DNA of 64,000 bases, taken from Geobacter sp. DSM 9736. Its GTDB lineage: Bacteria > Desulfobacterota > Desulfuromonadia > Geobacterales > Geobacteraceae. The translations under genes were made by a program, and so were the position numbers. Below the pieces are notes generated by a model. It was not told the origin of the DNA and did no database searches. It saw nothing but the letters and a program-made list of their open reading frames with translations. Position 1 is the first letter of the stretch, and each line of letters opens with the position of its first letter. The DNA lies in the NCBI RefSeq assembly GCF_900187405.1, contig NZ_LT896716.1, positions 2,546,001 to 2,610,000 on the forward strand, written 5' to 3'. Below, in pieces: positions 50,612 to 60,516 of this stretch.

Positions 50612-52104
50612 TGGAGCAGATCCTCCTCACCCTTCTCGTCTTTCTCCCCCTGGCGGGATGTGTCGCCCTGATCCCCTTCTGGAAGCGCGACGGAGTAGCG
50701 CGGGGTGTCGCCTTCACCTTCGCCCTGGCGGAACTCCTTCTCGCCGCCGGCGCATGGCGCCCCGCACCGGCGCCCGTCACCGGCGGAGCTCCCCTCCCCG
50801 GGTTCTTCCACTGGCAGGACCTCCCCTGGATCGAGCGCTTCGGCATCCGCTACCTCCTCGGGATGGACGGCATCAGCTACCTCCTCGTGCTCCTCACCGC
50901 GTTCCTGACGGTAGTGGCGATGCTCGTTTCGTGGCGAAGCGTGCGGGAGCGGGTTCCCCTTTTCTTCTGCACACTGCTCCTGATGGAAACGGGGATTATA
51001 GGGGTCTTTCTCGCCCTCGACCTTTTTCTCTTCTACCTCTTCTGGGAGGTCATGCTCGTCCCCATGTTCCTCCTCATCGGGATCTGGGGGCACGGGCGGC
51101 GAATCTATTCCGCGGTGAAGTTCTTCCTCTACACCCTGGCTGGCTCGCTCCTCATGCTGCTGGCCATCATCGCCATCTACTTCATCCACGGCAACCAGAC
51201 GGGAACCTTCAGCTTCGCGCTCCCGGCTCTCCTGGGAACAAACGTACCTGAAAACCTCTCTCTCTGGCTTTTTGCGGCGTTTCTCCTGGCCTTCGCCATC
51301 AAGGTGCCGGTTTTCCCGCTCCACACATGGCTTCCCGACGCCCATACCGACGCACCGACGGCGGGCAGCGTGATCCTCGCCGGGCTGCTGCTGAAGACGG
51401 GAGCCTACGGGATCATCCGTTTCGCGATCCCCCTCTTCCCGCAGGCGGCGGCGGAGTTCCGCCCCCTGCTCTACGCAGTGGCGGTAATCGGCATCATATA
51501 CGGCTCCTGGATAGCCTATGCCCAGACCGACATGAAGCGGCTCGTCGCCTACTCCAGCGTAGGACACATGGGATTCGTCGCTCTGGGTATCGCGTCCTGG
51601 TCACCGGTCGCCATGTCGGGAACCGTCCTCCAGATGGTCAACCACGGCATCACCACCGGCGCTCTCTTCGCCCTCGTCGGGATGCTGGACGAGCGCGCGC
51701 ACAGCCGGGAGATCGCCGACTTCGGCGGACTGTGGGGAAAGATCCCCATCTTCAGCTTCTTCTTCCTATTCTTCTCGATGGCTTCGGCGGGGCTCCCCGG
51801 CCTCAACAACTTTGCGGGGGAATTTCTCATCCTGGCCGGCTCTTTCCGGGTATTCCCCCTTCCGGCGGTTTTCGCGCTGGTGGGGATCATCCTGCCCCTC
51901 GTGTACACCGTGCGACTCGTCCAGGAACTGCTCTTCGGTCCCGGCGGGGAGACTGCGGCCAGTGAACTCACCCTCCGTGAAGGCTCGGTGCTGGCGGCTC
52001 TTGCCATGATCGCGATCTATCTGGGCACCCACCCGGCGCCGGTCCTCGCCATGCTTCAGGTACCGGTGGAAGCGCTGGTGGGGCCGCCGGGAGGATCGCC
52101 ATGA
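50611..52104 (+). CDS. nuoM: NADH-quinone oxidoreductase subunit M
   Basis: Antiporter-like subunit, 497 aa, 14 helices. Signatures: FLFYLFWEVMLVPMFLLIGIWG, FAIKVPVFPLHTWLPDAHTDAPTAGSVILAGLLLKTGAYG (in part) and MVNHGITTGALF. The start ATG 50611 overlaps the nuoL stop by one base (TGATG). An upstream in-frame ATG at 50587 lies in the end of nuoL. Overlaps nuoN by four bases. Confidence 0.95.
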   Translation: MEQILLTLLVFLPLAGCVALIPFWKRDGVARGVAFTFALAELLLAAGAWRPAPAPVTGGAPLPGFFHWQDLPWIERFGIRYLLGMDGISYLLVLLTAFLTVVAMLVSWRSVRERVPLFFCTLLLMETGIIGVFLALDLFLFYLFWEVMLVPMFLLIGIWGHGRRIYSAVKFFLYTLAGSLLMLLAIIAIYFIHGNQTGTFSFALPALLGTNVPENLSLWLFAAFLLAFAIKVPVFPLHTWLPDAHTDAPTAGSVILAGLLLKTGAYGIIRFAIPLFPQAAAEFRPLLYAVAVIGIIYGSWIAYAQTDMKRLVAYSSVGHMGFVALGIASWSPVAMSGTVLQMVNHGITTGALFALVGMLDERAHSREIADFGGLWGKIPIFSFFFLFFSMASAGLPGLNNFAGEFLILAGSFRVFPLPAVFALVGIILPLVYTVRLVQELLFGPGGETAASELTLREGSVLAALAMIAIYLGTHPAPVLAMLQVPVEALVGPPGGSP

Positions 52105-53495
52105 CACTCGCCGACCTTTTGGCAGCCATGCCGCTCCTCATCCTGGCAGTAGCTGCGCTCCTGGTCCTGCTGGCAGGGGCGGTGAAGCCGGGCCGATCGG
52201 GTACAACCATCGGCATAGCAGCCCTGACGGCAGCAGGCATCTGGGCCATCGCCGCTCCCGCCCCTCCCGGAGCGGCCACCATCGGCATCGGCGACACCCC
52301 GTTTTTCCGTTTCTTTACCCTCTTCTTCGCTCTCACGGCGGCGGCTACCCTTCTCCTTTCCCTGGACCACAACGAGCGCCGGGAAATAAGGGGGGAGGAG
52401 TATCCCGCCACGATCCTTTTCGCGGCGTTCGGCATGGTGGCGCTAGCGGGAGCGACAAACCTGCTGATCTTCTTCCTGGGCCTCGAAGCGCTTACCTTCG
52501 CCTTCTACATCCTTGTGGCCATCGACCGGAACAGCCCCGGATCGGCGGAGGCCGGACTGAAGTACCTCATTCTGGGCGCGGTGGCCGCGGCATTCATCGC
52601 TTTCGGCCTCGCTCTCATCTATGCCGGAGCCGGCACTCTCTCCATCGCTCCGGCGATGCAGGCGGCCTTCGGCGGCGTCACACCTCTCGCTGTCGCAGGA
52701 TGGGGGTTTGTTCTGATCGGGATCGCATTCAAGGTCTCCCTCGTCCCGGCGCACCTATGGACCCCTGACGTCTATGAAGGAGCCCCCGCGCCGGTCGTGG
52801 CCTTTCTCTCCACAGGCTCCAAGGGGGCCTCTTTCGCCGCTCTCCTTCTGCTCCTCTTCGGGCGGGACCCCGGCTATCTCCGCGAGCCGCTCTGGGTGCT
52901 CTCCCTCCTTTCGATGGTGGTGGGAAACCTGGCCGCGCTTCTCCAGACCAATATCAAGCGGATGCTCGCCTACTCCTCCATCGCGCAGATGGGGTACGTC
53001 GCCCTGGCGCTCCTTTCGGGAAAAGGGGGTGGATACGAGTCTGTCGTTTTCTACATTGTGGCGTATGCGGCCATGAATATCGCCGCCTTCGGAGTGGTTG
53101 CCGTTCTGGATAGGGAAAGGATCGAGGAATATCGGGGGATTGGGTACACACGCCCTCTGGCAGGGGGAGTGCTGGCGCTGGCAATGCTGGGGCTGGCGGG
53201 AATCCCGCCGACGGCCGGATTCACCGGCAAATTCTTCATATTCGCTGCGGCCATCCGCAGCGGCGAGGCGCTCCTCGCGGTCATCGGGATACTCACCGCA
53301 GCGGTTTCTGCATTTTATTACCTGCGTGTGGTGGTGAATCTCTACATGCGGCAGCCGGAACAACCGGAAAGTGCCGGTCGCCATTCCATCCCGGAATTCG
53401 TGGCCCTTGCCGGCTCCTCAGCCGTCACGGTTGCTCTCGGCGTCTACCCCGACCCGCTGCTTCAGGCAATCGGCAGGATTCTCGTACTGCCGTAG
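52101..53495 (+). CDS. nuoN: NADH-quinone oxidoreductase subunit N
   Basis: Antiporter-like subunit, 464 aa, 14 helices, last gene of the operon. Signatures: NLLIFFLGLEALTFAFYILVA, FKVSLVPAHLWTPDVYEGAPAPVVAFLSTGSKGA (in part) and RMLAYSSIAQMGYVALAL. Start ATG 52101 overlaps the nuoM stop. A hairpin terminator follows 14 bases after the stop. Complex I set A to N is therefore complete, with B, C and D fused. Confidence 0.95.
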   Translation: MTLADLLAAMPLLILAVAALLVLLAGAVKPGRSGTTIGIAALTAAGIWAIAAPAPPGAATIGIGDTPFFRFFTLFFALTAAATLLLSLDHNERREIRGEEYPATILFAAFGMVALAGATNLLIFFLGLEALTFAFYILVAIDRNSPGSAEAGLKYLILGAVAAAFIAFGLALIYAGAGTLSIAPAMQAAFGGVTPLAVAGWGFVLIGIAFKVSLVPAHLWTPDVYEGAPAPVVAFLSTGSKGASFAALLLLLFGRDPGYLREPLWVLSLLSMVVGNLAALLQTNIKRMLAYSSIAQMGYVALALLSGKGGGYESVVFYIVAYAAMNIAAFGVVAVLDRERIEEYRGIGYTRPLAGGVLALAMLGLAGIPPTAGFTGKFFIFAAAIRSGEALLAVIGILTAAVSAFYYLRVVVNLYMRQPEQPESAGRHSIPEFVALAGSSAVTVALGVYPDPLLQAIGRILVLP

Positions 53496-53508
53496 TGAAT
53501 AAAGAAAA

Positions 53509-53544
53509 GGCGGAGAAGCGGGCCCTCCCGCCCGATTCTCCGCC
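53509..53544. terminator. Terminator of the nuo operon
   Basis: GGCGGAGAA... (53509-53522) pairs with ...TTCTCCGCC (53531-53544), a stem of about 14 bp with slight mismatch and a CCTC-type loop. It lies between nuoN and the convergent OmpA gene and likely serves both. Confidence 0.75.
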
Positions 53545-53570
53545 TGCATATCATCTCGATAGCAAACCTG

Positions 53571-54227
53571 CTACTTCTTCTCGACAGGCTTTATGGTGAT
53601 ATCCACCCTCCTGTTCTTGGCCCTTCCCCCGTCGGTCTTGTTGTCCCCCACGGGCTTCAGCTCACCGTATCCCGCAGTAGAAACCCTTGAGGAATCCACT
53701 CCCTGACCGACGAGAATCTGCTTCACCGATGCCGCCCTCCGCTCCGAGAGCCGTTGATTCACATCCGCAGTTCCGGTGCTGTCGGTATGGCCGGCAACGT
53801 AGATCATCGTCTGGGGATACTGGTTCACGACCTTGGCGAACTTTCGCAGCTCGTCCGCAGCCGAACCGCGAACCGTCGCCGAATTCACGTCGAACAGCAG
53901 GTCCCCCTTGAAATTCACCCCGAGGTCGTTCTGGTCGCGGCTGATGCTGACGCCGTCGGCGCCCCCCAGTTCGCGGCGCATGGCTTCCTCCTGCTTATCC
54001 ATGTAATCGCCTATGAGCGCGCCGCTGATGCCCCCCACCACCGCTCCGGCTCCCGCCCCGATCAGGGTCGATTCCGTATCGCGGCCGATGACCTGGCCGA
54101 GGAGAGCGCCGGTGGCAGCTCCGGCTCCGGTCCCCAGGAGGGAACCTTTCTTCGTGTTGGACAAGGGCTGGGAACACCCGGCGAGAGCCGTCGCAACAAG
54201 CGCGGCCCCTATCATGACTTTCTTCAT
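53571..54227 (-). CDS. OmpA-family lipoprotein with glycine-zipper segment
   Basis: 218 aa; lipobox LAGC (Cys18). Residues 25-75 are glycine-zipper repeats (GSLLGTGAGAATGALLGQVIG; LIGAGAGAVVGGISGALIG), which may embed in or span a membrane, followed by an OmpA-like peptidoglycan-binding domain (about 105-218) with LLFDVNSATVRGSAADEL, VAGHTDSTGTADVNQRLSERRAASV (in part) and KNRRVDITI. This YiaD-like layout (zipper plus OmpA) is common. Outer-membrane anchoring to the cell wall is the expected role. AGGAGGTTGTAGAGG precedes the start on the minus strand. Confidence 0.9.
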   Translation of the reverse strand: MKKVMIGAALVATALAGCSQPLSNTKKGSLLGTGAGAATGALLGQVIGRDTESTLIGAGAGAVVGGISGALIGDYMDKQEEAMRRELGGADGVSISRDQNDLGVNFKGDLLFDVNSATVRGSAADELRKFAKVVNQYPQTMIYVAGHTDSTGTADVNQRLSERRAASVKQILVGQGVDSSRVSTAGYGELKPVGDNKTDGGRAKNRRVDITIKPVEKK

Positions 54228-54380
54228 CCTCTACAACCTCCTTGCTTGGAACTGCTTCGATTCTAGTAAAAGGAGGGCGGGTTTGCCAAGCACGGAATGC
54301 TGAGGATGCGCTAAGGGTATGGAAGGGAGTGAACAGACAGCTTGAGACCGGGGACATCTGCCTCGCTGGACCTTCGCCCT

Positions 54381-54800
54381 TTAATTCTCAGGCGGCAGCA
54401 GAATGATGGACAGCGGATCGTTAATGCGAAGATCTCGGCTAATCGGCAGGCGATGTTCGCGAGCTTCGTCCAGCGATTCGAAGCTGCCCGCGGAAACGAA
54501 GAATGAGTGCTGCCCGTCCTTGTCGACGACCGGGATGATCGACGAGAGAAGTCCCAACGCCGTGACCTGGAGGTGGAGGTTGTTCGCTCCCTCCACAACG
54601 GCGAACTCGCCAACCAGGATTGCGTATTTCCCATTTTCCGGGAGCGGCGTCGGCAGCAGGAGCTGCTCCAGCGCAACCCATTCATACTGCCTCTGCGTAC
54701 CCGGCAGATTCGCCGATCCATCCCCGTCACCGCAGGCGGTCATTGTTGCTGTAACAATAAAGGCAGCTACAGCATATCGAAAAGCTCGCTTCATCGTCAT
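54381..54800 (-). CDS. Small lipoprotein with SPOR-like C-terminus
   Basis: 139 aa; lipobox TMTAC with Cys23 and a Gly/Asp-rich linker. The last 60 residues (DKDGQHSFFVSAGSFESLDEAREH ... RDLRINDPLSIILLPPE, in part) follow the SPOR-domain pattern (Y/F-x-V-x-x-G-x-F-x-x-x-x-x-A), usually binding denuded peptidoglycan at division sites. Function is an inference. Between the OmpA gene and the pyrophosphatase on the same strand. ATG 54800 or the ATG two codons later may be the start. Confidence 0.6.
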   Translation of the reverse strand: MTMKRAFRYAVAAFIVTATMTACGDGDGSANLPGTQRQYEWVALEQLLLPTPLPENGKYAILVGEFAVVEGANNLHLQVTALGLLSSIIPVVDKDGQHSFFVSAGSFESLDEAREHRLPISRDLRINDPLSIILLPPEN

Positions 54801-54915
54801 AACCGAAAATTGTTGTAAGAATTGCGATCTGTCATGTCGGCATAGCCCGGAGAATGGGAACCGAAACTCAAGCCCTCTCTCGATCAGACGCCCGTCCCCT
54901 TATTGCCTGGCACGC

Positions 54916-56562
54916 TCACAATGCGCCCAGCACCTTCAGTAGGTGCGGCACCATCTGCTTCTTGCGGGACATGACGCCTTTAAGCTCGTAAAGCTGCGGC
55001 TCCACCTGCGGGTACCCCATGACATGGGCCAGTTCGTTCTTTCCCTCGACGAGGAACAGGGTGCTTTCCGTGTAGATGTCCGTCACCATCAGCCCCGCCA
55101 GGTGCAGGCGGTGCTCCCGCCTGATCCGCTTGAGCGCCTCGCGCAGGACATCCTTGAGATCATGGAACTCGTCAAAACCGACCACCTCCACCTGCCCGAC
55201 GCCGAAAAGGGTATCGGCGGCGCTGAAGTGCTTGAAGTCGGCTCGGATCGCTTCTTCCGGAGTCCCGTAGGCGGAAAAGCCGCTGCACGACGAGAAGATG
55301 TCCCGGCCGAATTCCGCATGATCCAGGCCCGCCCGCGTCTCCAGCCATGCAGTCATCTCCCGGTCCCGGGCTGTCGTCGTCGGTGATTTGAGGATCACCG
55401 TGTCCGAGAGAATCCCTGCCAGGAGCAGTGCAGCGATTCGCTGTTCCGGCTCCACGCCCCGTTCGCGGTACAAAGAGGCCACCACGGTGCACGTACTGCC
55501 GACCGGCGCGACCATGAAGGTGATCGGCTGATTGGTGGGGGGATTACCCAGCTTGTGGTGGTCGATCACTTCCAGTATCTCCACCGCATCGGCCCCCGGC
55601 ACCGCCTGGGCAAGTTCGTTGTGATCCACCAGGATCAGGGAGTAGGGGACAGGGGAGAGGAGCGAAGATTTCGTGGCCACACCGGCGATGCTGCCGTCCT
55701 CTTCCACCACGATCACGGCGGGCTCACCCGAATGGAGCAGCTTGAGCCGAAGGTGCTCCACCGGCTCCGAGACGCCGATCTTCTCGAAATGAGGCTCGAC
55801 GAAGCATGACAGCGGCATGGAGAGTCGCGCCAGCCACGTTGCTGTCGCGGTGTCATGGGGGGTGGAAATGACGGTGACTCCGGCCTGCCCGGCCCGCTCC
55901 AGGAGGTTGGAGCTGACCGCCATCCCCCCGGTGACCACCAGCAGTCGCACGTTCTTTTCGATGGCGGCAAGGTGGATGGAGGGACGGTCGCCAGTCATGA
56001 TCAGCAGCGAAGCAGGGTCGTAGCCGTCGATCCGGCTCGTGAACAACTCCTCCCTCATGGCGCCGATGAACAGATGGAGATGCTCCACTTCGTCAGAGGG
56101 ATCGCCGGCAAGAAAGCTTCCGTCCAGGCAGGCGGCAAGCGAGCGGAGAGAGGTGTCCACGCCACGTCTGCGATCGGTGCCTGCAACCAGGTATTTTTCC
56201 GACAGCTTCAGCAGCGAGACGACCCCCAGAGGCACATCTTCGTCATCCGTCACCGCCAGCACCCTTATGGAGTGGCGGTGAAAGAGCTCCAGCGCGTCCT
56301 TGAGCGGCATATCGGCTTTGGCGGTAACAGGCCTGCGGTTGATGATGTCCCGCACCTTGGGGTGGACGTCCGCCAGGTAGAGGGGAGCTTCGATGCCAAG
56401 GCGTTCGAGGATATAGCGGGTCTGAGGATTGGGTGTCCCGGCCATGGCCGCGGAAACCCCATCCTGCCCCAGCTGTTTCTTGAGTTCAGCATAGGCAATC
56501 GCCGACGCAATGGAATCGGTATCCGGGTTTTTGTGCCCGATCACGTAGATCTGTTTTGTCAT
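54916..56562 (-). CDS. ppaC: Family II (Mn-dependent) inorganic pyrophosphatase with regulatory CBS domains
   Basis: Hydrolyses PPi to two phosphates. 548 aa. The DHH catalytic core is split by inserts: start GHKNPDTDSIASAIAYAEL (metal ligands), then CBS domain 1 (about 70-125), a DRTGG-like region (about 180-250), CBS domain 2 (about 255-310), and then the rest of the core with LVDHNELAQAV and EVIDHHKLGN. The C-terminal DHHA2 domain ends in GVMSRKKQMVPHL. CBS-PPases are inhibited by AMP and activated by ATP or Ap4A. Single gene; start ATG 56562 with GAGAACATTT ahead. Confidence 0.93.
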   Translation of the reverse strand: MTKQIYVIGHKNPDTDSIASAIAYAELKKQLGQDGVSAAMAGTPNPQTRYILERLGIEAPLYLADVHPKVRDIINRRPVTAKADMPLKDALELFHRHSIRVLAVTDDEDVPLGVVSLLKLSEKYLVAGTDRRRGVDTSLRSLAACLDGSFLAGDPSDEVEHLHLFIGAMREELFTSRIDGYDPASLLIMTGDRPSIHLAAIEKNVRLLVVTGGMAVSSNLLERAGQAGVTVISTPHDTATATWLARLSMPLSCFVEPHFEKIGVSEPVEHLRLKLLHSGEPAVIVVEEDGSIAGVATKSSLLSPVPYSLILVDHNELAQAVPGADAVEILEVIDHHKLGNPPTNQPITFMVAPVGSTCTVVASLYRERGVEPEQRIAALLLAGILSDTVILKSPTTTARDREMTAWLETRAGLDHAEFGRDIFSSCSGFSAYGTPEEAIRADFKHFSAADTLFGVGQVEVVGFDEFHDLKDVLREALKRIRREHRLHLAGLMVTDIYTESTLFLVEGKNELAHVMGYPQVEPQLYELKGVMSRKKQMVPHLLKVLGAL

Positions 56563-56675
56563 AAATGTTCTCGCAATGGCAGGATTAGGGTAGCTTCCTA
56601 TATGTAGGCAGCCTTTTCAAAGGTTCGCGGCAGTTGACCCGTTCGGACAGCCCTTCCGCCCAATCGCATCCCTGC

Positions 56676-56704
56676 TTGACTTTACACACTCCAAGGTGTA
56701 AACG
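56676..56704 (+). promoter_or_regulatory. Promoter and operator palindrome of vapBC
   Basis: TTGACT (-35) at 56676-56681 followed by TTTACAC (56681-56687) and its inverted partner GTGTAAA (56696-56702), with 8 bases between. The palindrome overlaps the -10 area and is placed where VapB-VapC complexes usually bind for autoregulation. Confidence 0.55.
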
Positions 56705-56724
56705 TTTGTGTAACGGAGGTGCCC

Positions 56725-56922
56725 ATGGCAACTAATCTAGCTATCGATGATAAGCTGCTCGAAGAAGCCCGCATTGTCGGCAAACATGCTACAAAAAAGG
56801 CGGTGGTTAACGAAGCACTTGCGGAATATATCCAGCGCCGCAAGCAAGCCGAAATCATTAAGCTGTTTCATTCGGTAGAGTATGATCAGAACTACGACTA
56901 TAAGAAGCAGCGGCAAAAGTAA
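56725..56922 (+). CDS. vapB: VapB-type antitoxin
   Basis: 65-aa antitoxin: TNLAIDDKLLEEARIVG is the ribbon-helix-helix DNA-binding part of VapB (family II), followed by HATKKAVVNEALAEYIQRRKQ and a charged tail that should wrap VapC. ATG 56725 has GGAGG five bases before it; a GTG two codons upstream is less likely. It overlaps vapC by one base. Confidence 0.93.
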   Translation: MATNLAIDDKLLEEARIVGKHATKKAVVNEALAEYIQRRKQAEIIKLFHSVEYDQNYDYKKQRQK

Positions 56923-57332
56923 TGAAAGTCCTTGTCGACACATCCATATGGTCATTGGCACTGCGGCGAAATCTGCCTTCTGATGGCCAGGAGGTGTCTG
57001 AACTAACCGAGTTAATCAGGGAGTCCCGGGTTCAGATGATCGGACCAATACGTCAGGAACTCCTCTCGGGCGTAAAGAGCCACTCTCAGTTTCAGAAACT
57101 ACGCAATCATCTGCGGCCATTTCCTGATCTCGAAGTTACAACCCGCGATTTTGAGTACGCGGCTGAGTTCTTCAACCTCTGTCGCAGCAAGGGAATCCAG
57201 GGATCAAATACCGACTTCCTCATTTGTGCCATAGCGGCGCATCACAAGATGCCCATTTTTACCACCGATGGGGATTTCACCCTATTTCAGGCTCACCTGC
57301 CAATTTTGCTCCATAACCCTCGCTCCTTATAA
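56922..57332 (+). CDS. vapC: VapC PIN-domain toxin ribonuclease
   Basis: 136-aa PIN nuclease that cleaves RNA unless bound by VapB. Acidic site: VLVDTSIW (Asp6), a middle Glu (PIRQELLSG), NTDFLICAIA (Asp near 102) and TTDGDF. The full-length gene is intact. The last 190 bases of the gene plus 18 bases beyond are repeated at 59543-59752 with very few changes. An attC-like site follows the stop. Confidence 0.93.
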   Translation: MKVLVDTSIWSLALRRNLPSDGQEVSELTELIRESRVQMIGPIRQELLSGVKSHSQFQKLRNHLRPFPDLEVTTRDFEYAAEFFNLCRSKGIQGSNTDFLICAIAAHHKMPIFTTDGDFTLFQAHLPILLHNPRSL

Positions 57333-57770
57333 TTTTCTCCGCCAACGGTTCGGCAGTTGACCCGCCAGCCCAGTCTTTTCAGGGCGGGCGGTGTCTAACT
57401 GACTGGTTGTGCGTTTATACTCAGTTTCATCTTCCGCTTTTGGCGTTTTAAGAAATTTATGCTCTTCATCAATCTGAGGACGGAACCTCTCAATGGCAGA
57501 TATGTCAACTTGAAACATTCGGCCCATTAGAGAAAGAGAGTCAAAAAGTATCGTACACGCAGAGATCAACGTTATCTCCAAGTCTTTTGATGTTGGTCCC
57601 CAGTCAATTATGTCTATGCCTTCGGCATTCTGCTGCAGGTACCTCACAACAGCACCTAGCCCAGGGTGAGCTTCTGAACTAAACAGCCTGTAAAAACTGT
57701 AGGTTTGCGAATGGAGGTTTTCAATCACGATTCTGTCATTCTTCGATATATTCTTCTTTTTCAGTTCCGA

Positions 57771-57773
<3 letters not shown>
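57327..57773 (-). pseudogene. N-terminally truncated hypothetical protein
   Basis: On the minus strand the frame is protein-like from about 57770 (LSELKKKNISKNDRIVIENLH) to 57327, about 148 residues, with RYLQQNAEGIDIIDWGPTSKDLEITLISACTILFDSL in the middle. Its upstream end runs straight into the GAGTAAAGGGGACGCTCTTATC repeats of the transposase element, so the beginning was lost by that insertion; GTG 57728 is the first standard start. The last 25 residues cross the attC-like site and the vapC end. Family not recognised. Confidence 0.45.
57340..57412. repeat. attC-like recombination site 1
   Basis: Begins CGCCAAC and ends GTTGTGC, 73 bp, starting 8 bases after the vapC stop. Inner arms GCAGTTGAC and GTCTAACTG pair with one unpaired base, and CCCGCC/GGGCGGG continue the stem. 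The layout (inverse core, imperfect stem with an extrahelical base, core) is that of integron attC sites, but the core departs from GTTRRRY at one position. Confidence 0.45.
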
Positions 57774-59472
<1,699 letters not shown>

Positions 59473-59542
59473 ACGGAAGGTGGGTCAATTTTCAATTACC
59501 GATCTTTGGGTAAAGTGGGTCAATTTTCGACTGCCGTTGACA
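59473..59542. mobile_element. Right end of the IS21 element
   Basis: Contains two direct copies of GTGGGTCAATTTTC (59480-59493, 59515-59528), the multiple repeats that IS21 transposase binds, and ends CTGCCGTTGACA (59531-59542). The vapC duplicate begins in the next base, so this is the element boundary. Confidence 0.7.
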
Positions 59543-59734
59543 ACAACCCGCGATTTTGAGTACGCGGCTGAGTTCTTCAACCTCTGTCGCAGCAAGGGAA
59601 TCCAGGGATCAAATACCGACTTCCTCATTTGCGCCATAGCGGCGCATCACAAGATGCCCATTTTTACCACCGATGGGGATTTCACCCTATTTCAGGCTCA
59701 CCTGCCAATTTTGCTCCATAGCCCTCGCTCCTGA
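59543..59734 (+). pseudogene. Duplicated 3' half of vapC
   Basis: Encodes TTRDFEYAAEFFNLCRSKG ... LPILLHSPRS, identical to the last 64 residues of VapC except Asn to Ser near the end. The DNA copy spans 59543-59752 against 57139-57348 with four base changes. It lacks the first active-site Asp, so it cannot be a toxin. It starts at the IS21 end. Confidence 0.9.
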
Positions 59735-59744
59735 TAATTTTCTC

Positions 59745-59807
59745 TGCCAACGGCTTTAGGGTCTGCTGAGGAGCGTCAGCGGAAACAGCAGCACCCGAGT
59801 GTTAAGT
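59745..59807. repeat. attC-like recombination site 2
   Basis: 63 bp from TGCCAAC to GTTAAGT (a perfect GTTRRRY core on +). Inner arms GGGTCTGCTG and CAGCAGCACCC pair with two unpaired bases. It starts 10 bases after the duplicated vapC stop and ends 6 bases before the stop of the next, opposite gene. On the minus strand the inverse core is ACTTAAC, also a perfect match (RYYYAAC). Confidence 0.55.
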
Positions 59808-59813
59808 GCTCAA

Positions 59814-60428
59814 TTACATTGTCCCTGGAAAATACCAAACCTTTTCTGTTGACTCCTCGAAGGATATGGGGCCAAAAATTATTTTCTCTTCCGGCGTTGT
59901 CAATACAATCTCAGGTATTACAAAATTCAGATTGTTTTTGTTTTGAAGTGAGCCAATTGAATACTCTAGAATGTATCTATTTTCAGTAACACCAATATGG
60001 TCTGGTCGTTTAACTTGAGGAACAACAACATGACCAGAAATCTCCTCCATGTAATTGTCATTTAAATGTGGGCCGTGATGCCAACAAATTATCTTACTTG
60101 GAGAGAGGCGATTGACGGGGTTCAGGGTTTCTATGAAGATAGCATTCAAGGTGCAATTAACAGATTTTTCGTAAGGATCGATACTCAAATGGATTTTGAC
60201 TGAATTACTCCTATCAGCAAATGCATGTAAAGTGAGCTTAATTGCGTCTTTTTCGATAATTACTTCGTCTTTTGGTGCGGGAGAGTAACCGATAAGGCTT
60301 GATGTCATTTGAACAATAGAATACTGGGATGTAGCGGCAACGTTTGGTTTAATAAATGACTTTTGTACTGGGTAAGCACACCCCGAACAAACTAGCATTG
60401 AGATTATTGTTAGAACTTTGAATCTCAT
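59814..60428 (-). CDS. AT-rich hypothetical lipoprotein
   Basis: 204 aa; signal peptide with lipobox VCSGC (Cys16). The body is beta-rich with no family I recognise. Codon use and low GC differ sharply from the surrounding genome, a sign of transfer. AGAAGGAATA precedes the start. It lies between attC-like sites 2 and 3 in the way of a cassette gene. Confidence 0.7.
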   Translation of the reverse strand: MRFKVLTIISMLVCSGCAYPVQKSFIKPNVAATSQYSIVQMTSSLIGYSPAPKDEVIIEKDAIKLTLHAFADRSNSVKIHLSIDPYEKSVNCTLNAIFIETLNPVNRLSPSKIICWHHGPHLNDNYMEEISGHVVVPQVKRPDHIGVTENRYILEYSIGSLQNKNNLNFVIPEIVLTTPEEKIIFGPISFEESTEKVWYFPGTM

Positions 60429-60440
60429 TATTCCTTCTCC

Positions 60441-60502
60441 ATTTAACGGGGGTGAGCACAGCAGCGGAGCGAAGCGGAGACTGCTGCTGCACTTGGTTGT
60501 AC
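60441..60502. repeat. attC-like recombination site 3
   Basis: 62 bp from ATTTAAC to GTTGTAC. ATTTAAC (GTTAAAT on minus) is a perfect core, the other end has one mismatch. Arms GAGCACAGCAG and CTGCTGCTGCAC pair imperfectly. It separates the two AT-rich genes; on the minus strand it follows the stop of the upstream gene and precedes the start of the next by 12 bases. Confidence 0.5.
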
Positions 60503-60516
60503 ACTCTCACTTCGCC